Below, piece by piece: positions 1 through 8,132 of a DNA stretch of 39,771 nt. The notes under the pieces are model-generated. The model worked only from the letters and a program-made list of their open reading frames with translations. It was not told where the DNA came from and ran no database searches. The position numbers and the translations under genes were made by a program. The stretch's first letter is position 1. Each line of letters starts with the position of its first letter. The stretch is from Candidatus Vogelbacteria bacterium (GTDB taxonomy: Bacteria > Patescibacteriota > Minisyncoccia > Phycocordibacterales > JACRKE01): assembly GCA_016215335.1 (NCBI GenBank), contig JACRKE010000011.1, positions 1-39,771 of the forward strand, given 5' to 3'.

Positions 1-2
1 GC

Positions 3-197
3 TTTCCTGAAGCCGACACCAATCTGCCTTTCGAGATTTCGGTTCGTGTTCGGCGGATCGAAAGCATGGGAAAGTCAGGTTGTGACTGGAAGATCGTGCT
101 CTACGACTTCAACAGCACCTTCGGGAAGCCTTATCTAGTAGGTACCTACAACTCCACATCGCGGCGCGGTTGGCTGACACCGGCTGCTTCAATCTAG
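3..197 (+). CDS. C-terminal fragment of a hypothetical protein (5' end outside window)
   Basis: Open frame from base 3 to TAG at 195-197 (FPEADTNLPFEISVRVRRIESMGKSGCDW...TPAASI*), followed by a strong terminator hairpin. Confidence 0.55.
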   Translation, partial: FPEADTNLPFEISVRVRRIESMGKSGCDWKIVLYDFNSTFGKPYLVGTYNSTSRRGWLTPAASI

Positions 198-215
198 CCA
201 GTTCAATCAACATTG

Positions 216-264
216 CCCCGACCACGGAGAGCCTTTAGCTCTCCGTGGTCGGGGCTCTTCATTT
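216..264 (+). terminator. Rho-independent-like terminator
   Basis: Perfect 16-bp stem CCCCGACCACGGAGAG / CTCTCCGTGGTCGGGG (216-231 / 239-254), then a T-rich stretch. Confidence 0.8.
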
Positions 265-310
265 TCCTATTTTAATTGACTAGAATGTTGATTAAGTATA
301 GGCTTTTTGC

Positions 311-871
311 ATGAACGAAATTGAAGTAAAGGCACGCCTTAAAGACGCCAAGCATGGCAAGGATATTATTCGAAAGCTCAAGAAAGCAGGATGGAATTTC
401 GGTGCCACATTAAAGCAAAAAGATACTATATATTGCGACAAGGAGACGCTTAAGCGGTTTGACCAATTTACTCCAGTGCCATTCTCTCGTATTCGAATTC
501 AAGGAAAAATGGCGTGGTTTACATTGAAGAAAAGTGAGATCAACGAACTTGAGGGCATTGAATGCGAGACGGAAATTTCCGACCCCAAGGCCATGCACGA
601 AGCACTACTTCAGTTGGGCCAGTTTCCTGGGACTATCGTCGAGAAGAAACGGATTAAGGCAAAGAAAGGGAAATTGGAAGTGTGCATCGACGAGGTGAAA
701 GGTCTCGGCTGGTTTGTGGAAGTAGAAAAATTAACTAACGAAAAAGATTCGGAAAAAGTCCAAAGCGAATTATTTGATTTTCTAAAAACTTTTGGGATTG
801 AAGTAGAAGATCGAGTGGCCAACGGATACGACACACTTATTTACCGTAAGTTTGGTCCACTTAAGGCGTAG
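311..871 (+). CDS. CYTH-domain protein (class IV adenylate cyclase / triphosphatase-like)
   Basis: N-terminal EIEVKARL (ExExK motif), internal RIRIQGKMAWFTLKK and C-terminal acidic/ED motifs typical of CYTH. Confidence 0.8.
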   Translation: MNEIEVKARLKDAKHGKDIIRKLKKAGWNFGATLKQKDTIYCDKETLKRFDQFTPVPFSRIRIQGKMAWFTLKKSEINELEGIECETEISDPKAMHEALLQLGQFPGTIVEKKRIKAKKGKLEVCIDEVKGLGWFVEVEKLTNEKDSEKVQSELFDFLKTFGIEVEDRVANGYDTLIYRKFGPLKA

Positions 872-920
872 CCGAATTTTGGAAACAGGATTTCCAAAAT
901 TCGGCGTTAGTTTTTTGTGT
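872..920 (+). terminator. Terminator hairpin after the CYTH gene
   Basis: CCGAATTTTGGAAA-CAGGA-TTTCCAAAATTCGG followed by GTTAGTTTTTTGT. Confidence 0.8.
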
Positions 921-986
921 TTTTAGGTCTGTGTTTTGCCAGTTTAACCACAGGCGATTTCATCGCACCGGTGTTAAACTGGTGTC

Positions 987-3095
987 ATGTACCTGAAGTC
1001 GATTGAACTCTCGGGTTTTAAATCTTTTGCGCGGAAGACTTCGCTAATTTTCAATGCGCCTGTGACTTCTGTGGTGGGTCCGAACGGTTCTGGTAAATCA
1101 AACGTGGCCGAAGCTTTCCGCTGGGTGCTTGGCGAGCAGGCGCTCTCAAACATTCGTGGTAAGCGCGGAGAGGATTTCATATTCAATGGTTCGACCGAAG
1201 CGGCGCGACTTAATCACGCGTCTGTCGCAATCTATTTTGATAATTCGAAGCGTCAATTTGCGGTCGAGAGCGAGGAAATCGTAATTGCGCGCCATGTCTA
1301 TCGCGACGGTACGAATGAGTATTATCTAAATCAATCCAAAGTTCGACTGATGGATATTGTTGAGCTCATGGCGTCAGTCGGACTTGGTAGCTCGAGCCAC
1401 TACATCATTAGTCAGGGTGAGGCCGACAGAATGCTCTCGGTCAATCAAAAAGAGCGCATGAAAATGGTTGAGGACGCGCTTGGACTTACTGTGTTTGAAA
1501 TCAAGAGAAAAGAGGCAGGGCGAAAGTTGGATAAGACGCAAGAAAATCTGAAGCAGGTGGAGGCGCTTCGTAGGGAGATCGTTCCCCATTTGAAATACCT
1601 AAAAAAGCAGGTAGAACAGATCGAGCGAGCAGAGGCCATGAAGTCAGAGCTCAAAGGTTTGTACAGAACATATTTTGCATCGGAGGATGCCTACTTAAAA
1701 CTCGAGCACGGCAAGATTACGGAAGAACTGAAGACAAACAATCATGAGTTAGGAATAGTTGAGAAAGAGATAGAGAAGAATCAGGGTATTGCCGCACCTG
1801 ATAGTGAGAGTAAGAAACAACTTGAGACGCAGTTGCTTGAATCAGAGAGAACTCTCGGAAAGGTGCGAGCTACGAAGGATGAGCTCTCACGAACTATTGG
1901 GAGACTCGAAGGAACTATTGAGTCGGAAGAAAATTCAGGTGAGAGAAGTTGGCAGAAAGCAGAGGAGGGCAAATCGTGTCCTGTGTGCGGGCAACTTGTA
2001 ACAGAGCACTCAAACAAGGAGAAGCTCGAAGCATTATGGTTCGCTCGCGAAGCGAAGCTTCGCGAGCTCAAGACCCAGAAATTGGAAGCAGACAAGATTA
2101 TGCTTGAGGCCGATAGACAGAGTAAGATTTTAACCGAGAGAATTTTTGAAATCAGAAAAAAGATTGCTCTTACAGAAGAGCAGGGAAGGGTCGCTAGTGA
2201 GAAAGTGTACTCATTTCGTGCGAAGAAACAGGAGTTTGTCTCAAACATTTCGCTCCTTAAAATGCGAGAGGAGAAAATCCATATTGAGATTAATGCCTTC
2301 AAACGTGAATGCGGCGAGGCAGCGGTGCTTATCGGTCGCGACGTTCTCGATTACGAGGCGACAACACTTGCCGAGAATGTTCCACGCGAAGTACAGGAAA
2401 CTCGTAAACACAGTATCGAAAGATTAAAGATTAGAATCGAAGAGATTGGCGGAGGACATTCAGATGTACTCAAGGAGTATCAAGAGCTCAATGAGCGTGA
2501 GCAATATCTTGTGAAAGAAATTGCAGATTTGAATTCAGCTATCGAGTCACTCCAGAAACTCATGGCGGATTTAATCACTCAATTGAAGACCCAATTCAAG
2601 ACAGGTTTTGAGAAAATCAATACGCAATTCAACTTTTATTTCAACGTGCTTTTCGGTGGTGGTTCTGCAGAACTTTCAATCATTGCCCTGAAGCCACAGC
2701 TAGGCGAAGATGAACCTGAGTTGGGAGATAAACCAGAGGAGGGAATTGAGATAAGTGTGTCACTGCCTCGCAAAAAGATCCGCGGACTTCAGATGCTTTC
2801 GGGCGGAGAACGAACACTGACCTCACTTGCGTTGCTCTTCGCTGTAACTCAAGTGAATCCACCACCATTTCTAATACTCGACGAGACAGATGCGGCACTC
2901 GACGAAGCGAATTCAAAGAAATATGGCGACATGCTCGAGGGTCTAGCCAAGAAATCCCAACTTGTGATAATCACCCACAACCGAGAGACAATGTCCCACG
3001 CGGGAGTGCTCTATGGTATTACAATGGGCAAAGACGCAGTCTCGCGAGTTCTATCTATAAAGTTCGAAGAAGCGGAACAGATGGCGGCAAGGTAA
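987..3095 (+). CDS. smc: SMC-family chromosome segregation ATPase, short form with central CxxC zinc-hook-like motif
   Basis: MYLKSIELSGFKSFA, Walker A GPNGSGKSN, ABC signature LSGGERTLTSLALLFAV, Walker B FLILDETDAALDEAN; long charged coiled coils; CPVCG at residues 331-335. Confidence 0.9.
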   Translation: MYLKSIELSGFKSFARKTSLIFNAPVTSVVGPNGSGKSNVAEAFRWVLGEQALSNIRGKRGEDFIFNGSTEAARLNHASVAIYFDNSKRQFAVESEEIVIARHVYRDGTNEYYLNQSKVRLMDIVELMASVGLGSSSHYIISQGEADRMLSVNQKERMKMVEDALGLTVFEIKRKEAGRKLDKTQENLKQVEALRREIVPHLKYLKKQVEQIERAEAMKSELKGLYRTYFASEDAYLKLEHGKITEELKTNNHELGIVEKEIEKNQGIAAPDSESKKQLETQLLESERTLGKVRATKDELSRTIGRLEGTIESEENSGERSWQKAEEGKSCPVCGQLVTEHSNKEKLEALWFAREAKLRELKTQKLEADKIMLEADRQSKILTERIFEIRKKIALTEEQGRVASEKVYSFRAKKQEFVSNISLLKMREEKIHIEINAFKRECGEAAVLIGRDVLDYEATTLAENVPREVQETRKHSIERLKIRIEEIGGGHSDVLKEYQELNEREQYLVKEIADLNSAIESLQKLMADLITQLKTQFKTGFEKINTQFNFYFNVLFGGGSAELSIIALKPQLGEDEPELGDKPEEGIEISVSLPRKKIRGLQMLSGGERTLTSLALLFAVTQVNPPPFLILDETDAALDEANSKKYGDMLEGLAKKSQLVIITHNRETMSHAGVLYGITMGKDAVSRVLSIKFEEAEQMAAR

Positions 3096-3105
3096 TGAGT
3101 CTTTT

Positions 3106-3142
3106 TCTAGTCGTCCAACGACTAAGTCGTTGGACGACTAGA
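3106..3142. repeat. 37-bp palindrome (REP-like), left copy flanking RAYT
   Basis: TCTAGTCGTCCAACGACT-A-AGTCGTTGGACGACTAGA, perfect 18-bp arms. Confidence 0.85.
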
Positions 3143-3159
3143 AAGTTTTGGTGTACAAT
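3130..3159 (+). promoter_or_regulatory. Candidate sigma70-type promoter for the transposase gene
   Basis: TTGGAC (3130-3135), 18-bp spacer, TACAAT (3154-3159), 7 nt before the ATG at 3167. Confidence 0.45.
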
Positions 3160-3166
3160 TTAATGT

Positions 3167-3835
3167 ATGGAAATTCTACGCTCCGAGTACATTGTGGAAG
3201 ACGAATACTATCACGTTTACAATCGTGGGACTGATCACCGTGCTATTGTGCAAGACAAGTATGATTCTGATAGATTTATCGATAGTCTAATCGCTTTCAA
3301 CTCAGTGGAACCTATCCAGAGCATTTACTGGAATGAATACGAACGCAATAAGATGGGTTTTGAGAAGCAAGGGAACGTCAATCAAAAAAAATTAGTAGAG
3401 ATAATTTGTTATTGCTTGAACCCTAATCATTACCATTTGATTTTGAAACCTATATCGAAGAATGGCATAAGTGAATTCATGAAAAGGATAGCAGGCTACT
3501 CTAGGTATTTTAACGAGCGCTACAAGAGATCTGGATCATTATTCCAAGGCAAATACAAGGTAAAACATCTAGATTCAAATGATTACCTACTCCATGCCAG
3601 CGCATATGTAAATATTAATTTTAAGGTACATGACATTCATGAACCTGCTTTGAAGTTGGTTCGCTCAAGTTACGATCAATATTTTAGTGACTCGACAGGC
3701 ATTTGCGTGACCGACATTATTTTAGATCAATTTTCGAATACGGCAGAGTATATAAAATTTTGTAATGATTCACTTGAGTTGATGAAACAGCGTAAGGTAG
3801 AGGATAAGGAATTTAAAAAGCTCCTATTAGAATAA
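3167..3835 (+). mobile_element. IS200-like / REP-associated tyrosine transposase (Y1_Tnp, HUH)
   Basis: EDEYYHVYNRGTDHR N-terminus, CLNPNHYHLILKP (HUH), RIAGYSRYFNERYKRSGSLFQGKYK typical of COG1943-type proteins; flanked by matching palindromes. Confidence 0.88.
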
Positions 3836-3836
3836 T

Positions 3837-3873
3837 TCTAGTCGTCCAACGACTTAGTCGTTGGACGACTAGA
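3837..3873. repeat. 37-bp palindrome (REP-like), right copy flanking RAYT
   Basis: TCTAGTCGTCCAACGACT-T-AGTCGTTGGACGACTAGA; identical to the left copy except the central base. Confidence 0.85.
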
Positions 3874-3927
3874 ACGACTAGAAAGAAGAGATTGGGTGAG
3901 GAACATGGAAATATTTAAGGAGATTTT

Positions 3928-3955
3928 AGCCGCATACCTGGTTTGGTATACGGCT
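3928..3955 (-). terminator. Hairpin downstream of the 148-aa orphan ORF
   Basis: AGCCGCATACC...GGTATACGGCT inverted repeat (one mismatch) just beyond the ORF end; no clear U-tract. Confidence 0.4.
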
Positions 3956-3996
3956 GGTGAAGGATTCTCTGCCGAACGTTAGCCGGAGTGCATGGC

Positions 3997-4443
3997 CTAA
4001 TCTTCGTCGGGGACCGGCAGGATGTGCTCTATGAATTGCGCGAGGAGGCGCTTGTAGCCTCGCTTTACCGCGTGCATCGAACGATCGCACCTGGGGTCGT
4101 AGGCGCTGATTACGAACGAGCTCTTGTTCGGCTTGGCCACGAATCGAATCTTGTCGGTGAGGCCGATTGATCCAGACACGTCGATGGTGACGATGTAGTG
4201 GTCGATCTCTTTCGAGCGCTGGGGCATCGGGGCAATACGGAGGCTGTACCCGCGATTCGCAACCACATCGATGAAATCGCTCTCCATATCTGTGGCCAGT
4301 TGAACCGAAGTGTGATTCGGTATGGGCTGAAGCCACCATGGTTCCCCATTTAACATGATACTGAGTTGCGAGACGATCTGAACCGCCGTCAGCTCGAGTG
4401 GGGTCAGGTTGGTTTCTCCAACCAGTTGGACCTTTTTCTTCAC
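3997..4443 (-). CDS. Hypothetical protein (148 aa)
   Basis: GTG start preceded by AGGAGGA Shine-Dalgarno on the minus strand; coherent globular sequence; no family recognised. Confidence 0.7.
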   Translation of the reverse strand: MKKKVQLVGETNLTPLELTAVQIVSQLSIMLNGEPWWLQPIPNHTSVQLATDMESDFIDVVANRGYSLRIAPMPQRSKEIDHYIVTIDVSGSIGLTDKIRFVAKPNKSSFVISAYDPRCDRSMHAVKRGYKRLLAQFIEHILPVPDED

Positions 4444-4555
4444 GATTCCTCCTGTCTTTGTGGGCCTTAACCACCATATTTACGGCTGGATGACTGTTGC
4501 TTTCTGATTCAAATAGTATCAGGATGGAGTGAGTTTGTCAAAAACTTCGACCAAA

Positions 4556-6478
4556 CTAAACTTCCACAATCTTGTACGTAATTGTTCTGTTTTGGAGGTC
4601 TGTTGCCATAACTTTTACCTTTAGTTTGTCGCCCAGGCGATATTTTTTGCCTTTTTTGCTGCCTACTAGTTGCAGACTCTTTTCGTCATAATTGTAATAA
4701 TCGTCGGTCATTTCGCGCATTCGGATCATGCCCTCACTTGCGGACTCTTTCTCCTGCACGTACATGCCGTACTCTGTAACGCCGGAAATTGTGGCGTCGA
4801 ACACTTTACCTATTCGCTCGCTCATGAATTCAACCTGTTTCATTTTTATTGAATCCCATTCCGCTTCCATCGCTTTACGTTCCATGTCTGAACAGTGCTC
4901 GCATAGTTTCTCAAATTTGCTTTTTGCCGCTTCGCCTACGGGGGCTTTGTGTTCAAGATACGTTTGAAGAAGGCGATGGACCATTACATCCGGATATCGT
5001 CTGATGGGCGATGTAAAATGAGTGTAGTAATCAAAGGCGAGGCCGTAGTGACCTATGTTTTTGGTAGAATATATAGCCTTTGCCATTGAACGCATGACAG
5101 TAGTCGAGATCAGCTGTTCCTCGCGAGTATCTTGAACTTTATCAAGTAGAGCAGAGAGCTGACTTGATTCAACCTGGCCGTCGTGCATTTTGAGCTGGTG
5201 TCCAAACTGCTTCACGAGCGCCTGCAAATTGCCCATCTTTTTAATGTCTGGATAGTCGTGGATTCTGTATACGAAAATGTTGGCCTCGCCTTGATCCTTG
5301 TGTTCAAAAACGTGTTCCGCCACCACTCGGTTTGCAAGTAACATGTATTCCTCGATCATTTTGTTGGTGTCTTGACGAAGTTTCTTGTATACGAAAAGCG
5401 GTTTGCCGTTTTCGTCCAGCTTGAACTTTATCTCATCTGTCTCAAATGCAATTGCACCCTCGGCAAACTTCTTTAGGGCCATTTTTTTGGCCAGCTCATT
5501 CATCGTGTTTAGTTCATCGTAGTAGAGTCCTCTTTTGTTGTCCAAGATCTCTTGAGCTTCTTCGTAAGTGAAGCGCTTGTCAGAGTGGATCACAGTTCGT
5601 CCGAGCCAGTAGTCCACCACGTCGGCTTCAGGGGTGAGTGCTACAACGCAAGAAAAAGTAAGTCTGTCTTTGTCGGCTTCAAGACTGGCAAGATTGTTAG
5701 AGAGTCTCTCCGGAAGCATTGGAATCACTCGATCGACTAAGTAAATCGAAGTCGCGCGATGCTTGGCTTCTTCGTCGAGTGCTGTGTCTTCACGCAGGAA
5801 ATGTGATACGTCAGCAATATGAATTCCAATTTCGTAATTACCGTCCGACTTTTTTTCAAATGAAAGTGCGTCGTCGAAGTCCTTTGCGTTATCAGGGTCA
5901 ATTGTAAAAGTTAGCACCTTTCTGAAGTCTCTTCTTTTAGATAGTTCCTCTTTTGAAATCTCTTCAGGAATTGCCTCGACTTCTTTTTCAATTTCACGAG
6001 GGAATTTGTCGGCTAGGCCCTGCGAACGAAGTATTGCCTTCATTTCCACATTGTTGTCACCTGCTATCCCTAAAACCTCAACTACTTTTCCGGCAGGGAA
6101 CTGTTCGGTTGTGGACCAGTCGAGCATTTTCACGACGACTTTTTCGCCCACTTTTGCATTCATAAGGTCGTTTTGTGCCATAAGAAAACGTACGTGAATT
6201 CGTCTATCATCTGACTTGAGCCAGTAGTGACACTCACTAGTTTCGATTGTTCCGACATACGTCTCAGAAGCACGACTTACAACTCTGATAACAGAGCCCT
6301 CTTGTCTTCGGTTGTAATCTTTAGGCAAAAGCTCAATTGCCACGGTGTCTCTGTGCAGTACATTTTTTAGATTTTCTGGTGTAATGATAACGTCCTCCTC
6401 GAGTTCTTCAGATGTTACGTATCCGACGCCTTTACTATTTATGCTTATCGTTCCCATTATCTCTTTTTGGTCTTTCAT
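4556..6478 (-). CDS. rnr: Ribonuclease R / RNase II family exoribonuclease
   Basis: RNB-domain motifs TIDPDNAKDFDDALSF, GIHIADVSHFL, HFTSPIRRYPDVMVHRLL, and C-terminal S1-like domain. Confidence 0.95.
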   Translation of the reverse strand: MKDQKEIMGTISINSKGVGYVTSEELEEDVIITPENLKNVLHRDTVAIELLPKDYNRRQEGSVIRVVSRASETYVGTIETSECHYWLKSDDRRIHVRFLMAQNDLMNAKVGEKVVVKMLDWSTTEQFPAGKVVEVLGIAGDNNVEMKAILRSQGLADKFPREIEKEVEAIPEEISKEELSKRRDFRKVLTFTIDPDNAKDFDDALSFEKKSDGNYEIGIHIADVSHFLREDTALDEEAKHRATSIYLVDRVIPMLPERLSNNLASLEADKDRLTFSCVVALTPEADVVDYWLGRTVIHSDKRFTYEEAQEILDNKRGLYYDELNTMNELAKKMALKKFAEGAIAFETDEIKFKLDENGKPLFVYKKLRQDTNKMIEEYMLLANRVVAEHVFEHKDQGEANIFVYRIHDYPDIKKMGNLQALVKQFGHQLKMHDGQVESSQLSALLDKVQDTREEQLISTTVMRSMAKAIYSTKNIGHYGLAFDYYTHFTSPIRRYPDVMVHRLLQTYLEHKAPVGEAAKSKFEKLCEHCSDMERKAMEAEWDSIKMKQVEFMSERIGKVFDATISGVTEYGMYVQEKESASEGMIRMREMTDDYYNYDEKSLQLVGSKKGKKYRLGDKLKVKVMATDLQNRTITYKIVEV

Positions 6479-6517
6479 ATATTAAAGTAGTTATAACACA
6501 AATTGCATAAATGAGTA

Positions 6518-6541
6518 AGCCGGCCCCTCTGGGGCCGGCTG
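6518..6541 (-). terminator. GC-rich hairpin downstream of the 109-aa ORF
   Basis: AGCCGGCCCC-TCT-GGGGCCGGCT. Confidence 0.65.
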
Positions 6542-6559
6542 GTAGAAGCGTTCAAAGCT

Positions 6560-6889
6560 CTAGTTGTGTACAATCGGCGTCGTGCAAGGTAGCTTCCAGC
6601 TTGATGCTTTATCCTGATACGCTGGACTCTCGAAGTTGCGCCGAAATGCTACGAGCTGTGGGTTTGCTTTGATATCGTCGACGAGTGATTCATCGACTTG
6701 CACCCACGAACTTTTGGAGAACTTCTTGAACTTGCGTTCGCCTTTCAGTTTGACATAGGGGATGACGTAGTAGACTCCTGATTCCTCACAGAGCTTATAC
6801 CTGTGCTCATCTCCCTTTGACCAAAACACATCAATTACAACAGCAAACTGCTCGTCTGCCATCAGTTTTGACGTCCTTTCGCGGATCAT
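6560..6889 (-). CDS. Hypothetical protein (up to 109 aa; alternative start at an internal ATG)
   Basis: Open frame followed by a GC-rich hairpin; no family recognised. Confidence 0.6.
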   Translation of the reverse strand: MIRERTSKLMADEQFAVVIDVFWSKGDEHRYKLCEESGVYYVIPYVKLKGERKFKKFSKSSWVQVDESLVDDIKANPQLVAFRRNFESPAYQDKASSWKLPCTTPIVHN

Positions 6890-6980
6890 TGCCGCAGGTT
6901 AACTTCTCCGGAGATGACTTTACCAGAAAATTGATTTTAGTGCTAGACACCAGACTTTTTCTCTGCTATCATCTTTAACT

Positions 6981-7322
6981 ATGTTAATGATAAGATTACA
7001 GCGCGTCGGACGAGCAAATGATCCATCTTTCCGCGTGGTTTTAACCGAAAAAAGAAACGCTACAAAGAGTGGTAAATTCTTGGAAGTTTTGGGGTCTTAC
7101 AATTCCCGCGGAGGTAAGGCGGTTCTAAACAAAGAGCGTGTCACTAAATGGCTCAAAGACGGAGTGCAGCTTTCAGATACTGCCAGAAATATTTTGATAA
7201 ATCATAAACTTATCAAAGGGGATAAAGTTAAGTTCATAGGGAAGAACAAGACGAAAGAGGTAGTAGCTGAAGTTAAAGCTCAAGAGACTAAAGCTCCAGA
7301 AGCCGCTACTGCACAGGTTTAG
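6981..7322 (+). CDS. rpsP: 30S ribosomal protein S16
   Basis: MLMIRLQRVGRANDPSFRVVLTEKRNATKSGKFLEVLGSYN... Confidence 0.97.
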   Translation: MLMIRLQRVGRANDPSFRVVLTEKRNATKSGKFLEVLGSYNSRGGKAVLNKERVTKWLKDGVQLSDTARNILINHKLIKGDKVKFIGKNKTKEVVAEVKAQETKAPEAATAQV

Positions 7323-7332
7323 TATTTGCACA

Positions 7333-7366
7333 TTCGAAGGGCGAAACCTTTCGCCCTTCGAATTCT
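7333..7366 (+). terminator. Terminator hairpin after rpsP
   Basis: TTCGAAGGGCGAAA-CC-TTTCGCCCTTCGAA perfect stem. Confidence 0.7.
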
Positions 7367-7479
7367 TATCCCCAACGTGTATCTATTGCGAATGTCGGGT
7401 ATTGTATTGTACAATTTTAATAAGCAGTAACCCTCACTTTCGAGGTGGTCGAACAGCTGCGGTAGTAATGATTAAAAGA

Positions 7480-7601
7480 TAGGACTTGCGCAAATGGCGC
7501 ATAACTTTGTCGAAAGTTCCGTTTGCTCGTCAATGTACGTCAGTACATTTTCTCGCAATACTCACTTTCTTCGCGTTCTGCATCCATTTGCTCATGTCCT
7601 A
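7480..7601. repeat. 122-bp element with imperfect 18-bp terminal inverted repeats (MITE-like or structured RNA)
   Basis: TAGGACTTGCGCAAATGG ... CCATTTGCTCATGTCCTA (2 mismatches) plus internal perfect hairpin AATGTAC-GTCA-GTACATT. Confidence 0.55.
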
Positions 7602-7617
7602 GGATAGCAAGACTATA

Positions 7618-7971
7618 ATGACACAGGAAAGAGATCAGGAGTTTCTTGAATTCGTAATCAAGGCTCTAGTAGATAATCCAAATGACGTCAAGATCACTCG
7701 AACAGTAGATGAGATGGGTGTATTGCTCACACTTATTGTACACCGAGATGATATGGGTAAGGTGATCGGCCGATCAGGTAATACTGCTAAGGCTGTTAGA
7801 ACACTCCTCCGCGTAGTAGGAATGAAATACAATGCTCGCGTGAACCTAAAGATTGAGGAGCCGGAAGGTGGCCGAGGTCCTATGGGAGCCGGTGCGGATA
7901 CGCCACGTGAGTCGCAGAACTTGCCAGCTACAAAGACTGTAGATGAGGCGATGGCGGATTTGAAGCTCTAA
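7618..7971 (+). CDS. khpA: KH-domain RNA-binding protein (KhpA/YlqC type)
   Basis: FLEFVIKALVDNPNDVKI..., GKVIGRSGNTAKAVRTLLRVVG (GxxG loop); position between rpsP and trmD. Confidence 0.9.
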   Translation: MTQERDQEFLEFVIKALVDNPNDVKITRTVDEMGVLLTLIVHRDDMGKVIGRSGNTAKAVRTLLRVVGMKYNARVNLKIEEPEGGRGPMGAGADTPRESQNLPATKTVDEAMADLKL

Positions 7972-8040
7972 AATTCAGTAGTTAGTAGCTTGCCTGCCCG
8001 TATCGAACGATATGTTCGGTCGAGTGGCTAATAGCGATGG

Positions 8041-8074
8041 ATTAGAAAAACCGCCCAAGGGCGGTTTTTCTAAT
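8041..8074 (+). terminator. Hairpin between khpA and trmD
   Basis: ATTAGAAAAACCGCCC-AA-GGGCGGTTTTTCTAAT perfect 16-bp arms. Confidence 0.75.
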
Positions 8075-8132
8075 GGATGAAATAAGAGTTGCAAGTCTAC
8101 CAGCTACCAGCTACTATCTACTTACTATCATT

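Noticed and set aside
1781-2302. 173-aa minus-strand ORF antisense to smc
   Set aside because: Ser/Leu/Phe-rich antisense shadow of a coiled-coil gene; no independent start signals.
3926-4477. 183-aa minus-strand ORF
   Set aside because: Overlaps the 148-aa ORF (3997-4443) in another frame; Arg/His/Pro-rich composition typical of a shadow frame; the 148-aa ORF has the SD.
8073-8132. N-terminal extension of TrmD (MDEIRVASLPATSYYLLTII)
   Set aside because: Begins inside the upstream terminator hairpin; conserved TrmD starts at MHFHVITIFP (8133).
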